From Leptospira sp. B5-022 (GTDB lineage: Bacteria > Spirochaetota > Leptospiria > Leptospirales > Leptospiraceae): 64,000 nucleotides of DNA. Of this stretch, positions 62,275-64,000 are shown piece after piece (position 1 is the first letter of the stretch; each line of letters starts with the position of its first letter). Where the stretch lies: the NCBI RefSeq assembly GCF_000347035.1, contig NZ_ANIJ01000006.1:186001-250000 (forward strand). Direction: 5' to 3'. The position numbers and the translations under genes are program-made. Below the pieces are notes generated by a model. That model saw only the letters and a list, made by a program, of their open reading frames with translations, had not been told where the DNA came from and made no database searches.

Positions 62275-62300
62275 GTCCATTTTCCCTAAAGAGGTTACCA

Positions 62301-62681
62301 ATGCGGATCGGAATATTACCGCTATTATTTATCCTAATGATCGCAGTAAATTGTGTAGCGTTAAACACTACCGGTTTAACGAATCGTTATAAAGGAAGTG
62401 AAGCAAAGGATAAAATAGAAGAGGCGGCAACCCTTGCGGCTCAATTGTATGCGATCGGGAGCGGAGATTTTTCCGGCTCTACGTATTTGAATAATATATT
62501 TCTTCCGCCGATCCTGGCAGGGATCAAGCCCAGCGAATATTACGCTAAAGAAGATGTGCATGCTTGTGTGGACGAGATTAAATTGTTCGGAGCCTTAGGA
62601 CTTCAACCGTCTATCGCAGTTCTGTTTGGGCAATGCTCGAATTTACAGCCTGACAATAATATCTACGGAAGTGTAGACTAA
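62301..62681 (+). CDS. Small lipoprotein, possibly TIGR04452 type
   Basis: 126 residues with signal and lipobox IAVNC (Cys18). The mature start [25 protein letters not shown] and the later [28 protein letters not shown] fit a Leptospira lipoprotein family known as TIGR04452 as I recall it. Two later Cys (CVDE, QCSN) may form a disulfide. AAGAGG lies upstream of the ATG. Function unknown. Confidence 0.75.
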   Translation: MRIGILPLLFILMIAVNCVALNTTGLTNRYKGSEAKDKIEEAATLAAQLYAIGSGDFSGSTYLNNIFLPPILAGIKPSEYYAKEDVHACVDEIKLFGALGLQPSIAVLFGQCSNLQPDNNIYGSVD

Positions 62682-62698
62682 ATTTCCTTTTCAACAAT

Positions 62699-62725
62699 GC
62701 CCCCGGCTTCACTGAAGCTGGGGGC
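62699..62725 (+). terminator. Strong stem-loop between the lipoprotein gene and lepA
   Basis: GCCCCCGGCTTC / GAAGCTGGGGGC, 12 pairs with one G-U, 3-nt loop. No T run follows. The GGGG of its right arm could instead pair with CCCC ten bases on (GGGG-CAAATTT-CCCC), a possible alternative fold before lepA. Confidence 0.6.
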
Positions 62726-62785
62726 AAATTTCCCCAAGTAAAAGACTTTTCACCGGGTCCCTCTCGCTGGACTTTGTTTATAGCA

Positions 62786-64000
62786 ATGTCCGATCGCCAA
62801 CAATACATCCGCAATTTTTCGATTATCGCCCATATTGACCACGGTAAGTCCACCTTAGCGGACAGACTCTTGGAAATAGGCCGGATCACTGATGATCGGA
62901 CCAAAAAAGACCAGATCCTGGACTCCATGGATATAGAGAGGGAGAGAGGGATCACGATCAAGGCAAACAACGCCACCTTTAATTATACCGCTGCTGACGG
63001 ACATACTTATACGATGAACCTGATCGATACTCCAGGCCACGTGGATTTTACTTACGAAGTTTCCAGATCCTTAAAAGCATGCGAGGGAGTTCTACTCATA
63101 GTGGATGCAAGCCAAGGAGTAGAAGCCCAAACCTTAGCAAACTTGTATCTTGCTATGGAGCAAGACCTGGCAATCATACCTGTCATGAATAAGGTGGATC
63201 TTCCCGCGGCTGATGTGGAGAAGACCAAACTTCAGATCGAAGACAGTTTAGGTTTGGATGCTGAGAATGCGGTCGCGATTTCCGCGAAAACGGGACTGAA
63301 CGTGCAGGCGGTCTTGGAAGAGATCACAAAACAAATTCCTCCACCGAAGGGAGATCCTAAGGCTCCTCTCAAAGCGTTAATTTATGATTCATACTTCGAT
63401 CCATATATGGGCGTTGTGATCAAAATCAGAGTATTCGACGGAAGTGTAAAAAAAGGGGACCGAATCCTTTTGATGAGTAGCCAAAAGGATTTTACAGTCA
63501 ATGAAGTAGGGATCAAAGGAATTACTTTAACGCCTACAGATTCTCTCACTGCGGGAGAAGTAGGATATATCATCGCAGGTATCAAAAAAGTTTCCGATGC
63601 AAGAACGGGGGATACCGTTACCTTATACTCCAATCCGAGTGCGGAAGCGGTTCCAGGATACAAAGATGCAAAACCGATGGTGTTTGCAGGACTATTTCCG
63701 ATCGCAGGAGAACAATTCGAAGAATTAGTAGATGCGATCGAAAAGATGAAACTGAATGATGCAGCGCTAGTATATGAGAAAGAAAGTTCCGCGGCATTGG
63801 GATTCGGATTTCGAGTTGGGTATCTGGGACTTCTCCACATGGAAATCGTACAGGAAAGATTAGAAAGAGAATTCAATCTCGATCTGATCACTACTGCTCC
63901 TTCCGTAAAATATACCATCAAAATGAAGAATGGAGAGGTTTTCGATATTGATAACCCTTCTAAATTCCCGGATCCCGTTTTTATAGAATCTACGGAAGAA
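62786..64000 (+). CDS. lepA: Elongation factor 4 (LepA), 3' end outside window
   Basis: Ribosome-associated GTPase that back-translocates or remodels stalled ribosomes. The first 405 codons are in the window. It has the G1 box [14 protein letters not shown]2/G3 [10 protein letters not shown] and [23 protein letters not shown]4 [12 protein letters not shown], domain II, and domain III with [31 protein letters not shown], typical of LepA rather than EF-G. It is a clear match, truncated by the window end at 64000. Confidence 0.96.
   Translation, partial: MSDRQQYIRNFSIIAHIDHGKSTLADRLLEIGRITDDRTKKDQILDSMDIERERGITIKANNATFNYTAADGHTYTMNLIDTPGHVDFTYEVSRSLKACEGVLLIVDASQGVEAQTLANLYLAMEQDLAIIPVMNKVDLPAADVEKTKLQIEDSLGLDAENAVAISAKTGLNVQAVLEEITKQIPPPKGDPKAPLKALIYDSYFDPYMGVVIKIRVFDGSVKKGDRILLMSSQKDFTVNEVGIKGITLTPTDSLTAGEVGYIIAGIKKVSDARTGDTVTLYSNPSAEAVPGYKDAKPMVFAGLFPIAGEQFEELVDAIEKMKLNDAALVYEKESSAALGFGFRVGYLGLLHMEIVQERLEREFNLDLITTAPSVKYTIKMKNGEVFDIDNPSKFPDPVFIESTEE

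Overview
This is about 64 kb of chromosomal DNA from a spirochaete, most likely a Leptospira species or close relative. The evidence is the short spirochaete-type lipoprotein signals ending in N/G/Q/A-C, HisKA_2 and PAS sensor kinases, an LptD plus LPS-type envelope gene set, a class III cyclase, paired GatC/GatA, and many Leptospira-style orphan lipoproteins. I judge the genus from gene character and organisation, not from a database match. Coding density is high. No gene-free stretch exceeds 300 bases. I found no rRNA, tRNA, CRISPR array, insertion sequence or prophage.

Layout. 1-4056 (+): the 3' part of a multi-PAS histidine kinase and an ABC-F ATPase. 4252-4947 (+): a DUF1566-type lipoprotein. 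4988-13360 (-): a tightly overlapping operon of a membrane class III adenylate cyclase, a FecR-domain protein with Fn3-like repeats, a DUF5683-type envelope protein and a large beta-helix lipoprotein. The FecR gene is frameshifted at a 5-bp tandem repeat. 13578-19939: PpiB, then a signalling block (PAS kinase, Rcp1-type regulator, REC-PAS-HisKA_2 kinase, REC-GGDEF cyclase) with a 13-Cys copper-storage-like protein on the other strand. 20086-21234: a small unknown gene convergent with exonuclease III. 21299-35468 (+): a long, closely packed run hisD-panC-mfd-lipoprotein-uppP-lptD-sugar transferase-gatC-gatA-hisF. 35716-36891 (-): a lipase lipoprotein with a stop codon in its signal peptide. 37059-41041 (-): folD, an esterase-fold protein lacking catalytic Ser and His, cysS and rlmB. 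41122-43370 (+): asnS and a TPR-like gene. 43339-48011 (-): NSS transporter, DinG helicase and a LPP20/FlgT-like protein. 48248-50815 (+): clpB. 50931-54288 (-): a double-HTH regulator, and separately an operon of a membrane protein, a coiled-coil protein and a SurA-like lipoprotein. 54334-55477 (+): a STAS protein and a dolichol-kinase-like membrane protein. 55511-60389 (-): eno, FtsB-like, clpP and four further genes. 60517-64000 (+): a membrane protein, a divergent LpxC-like protein, a small lipoprotein and the 5' part of lepA.

How it fits together. Most of the window is housekeeping (tRNA charging, amidation, folate, histidine and pantothenate synthesis, proteostasis, repair) mixed with outer-envelope assembly (UppP, LptD, sugar-phosphate transferase, LpxC-like) and signalling through cAMP, c-di-GMP and phosphorelay. 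The most interesting part is the cyclase/FecR/envelope operon: its FecR gene carries four copies of a 5-bp unit where three restore a single 704-residue frame, which looks like a phase-variation switch. Two other genes look functionally altered: the lipase with a nonsense codon in its signal peptide and the esterase-fold protein with no catalytic Ser or His.
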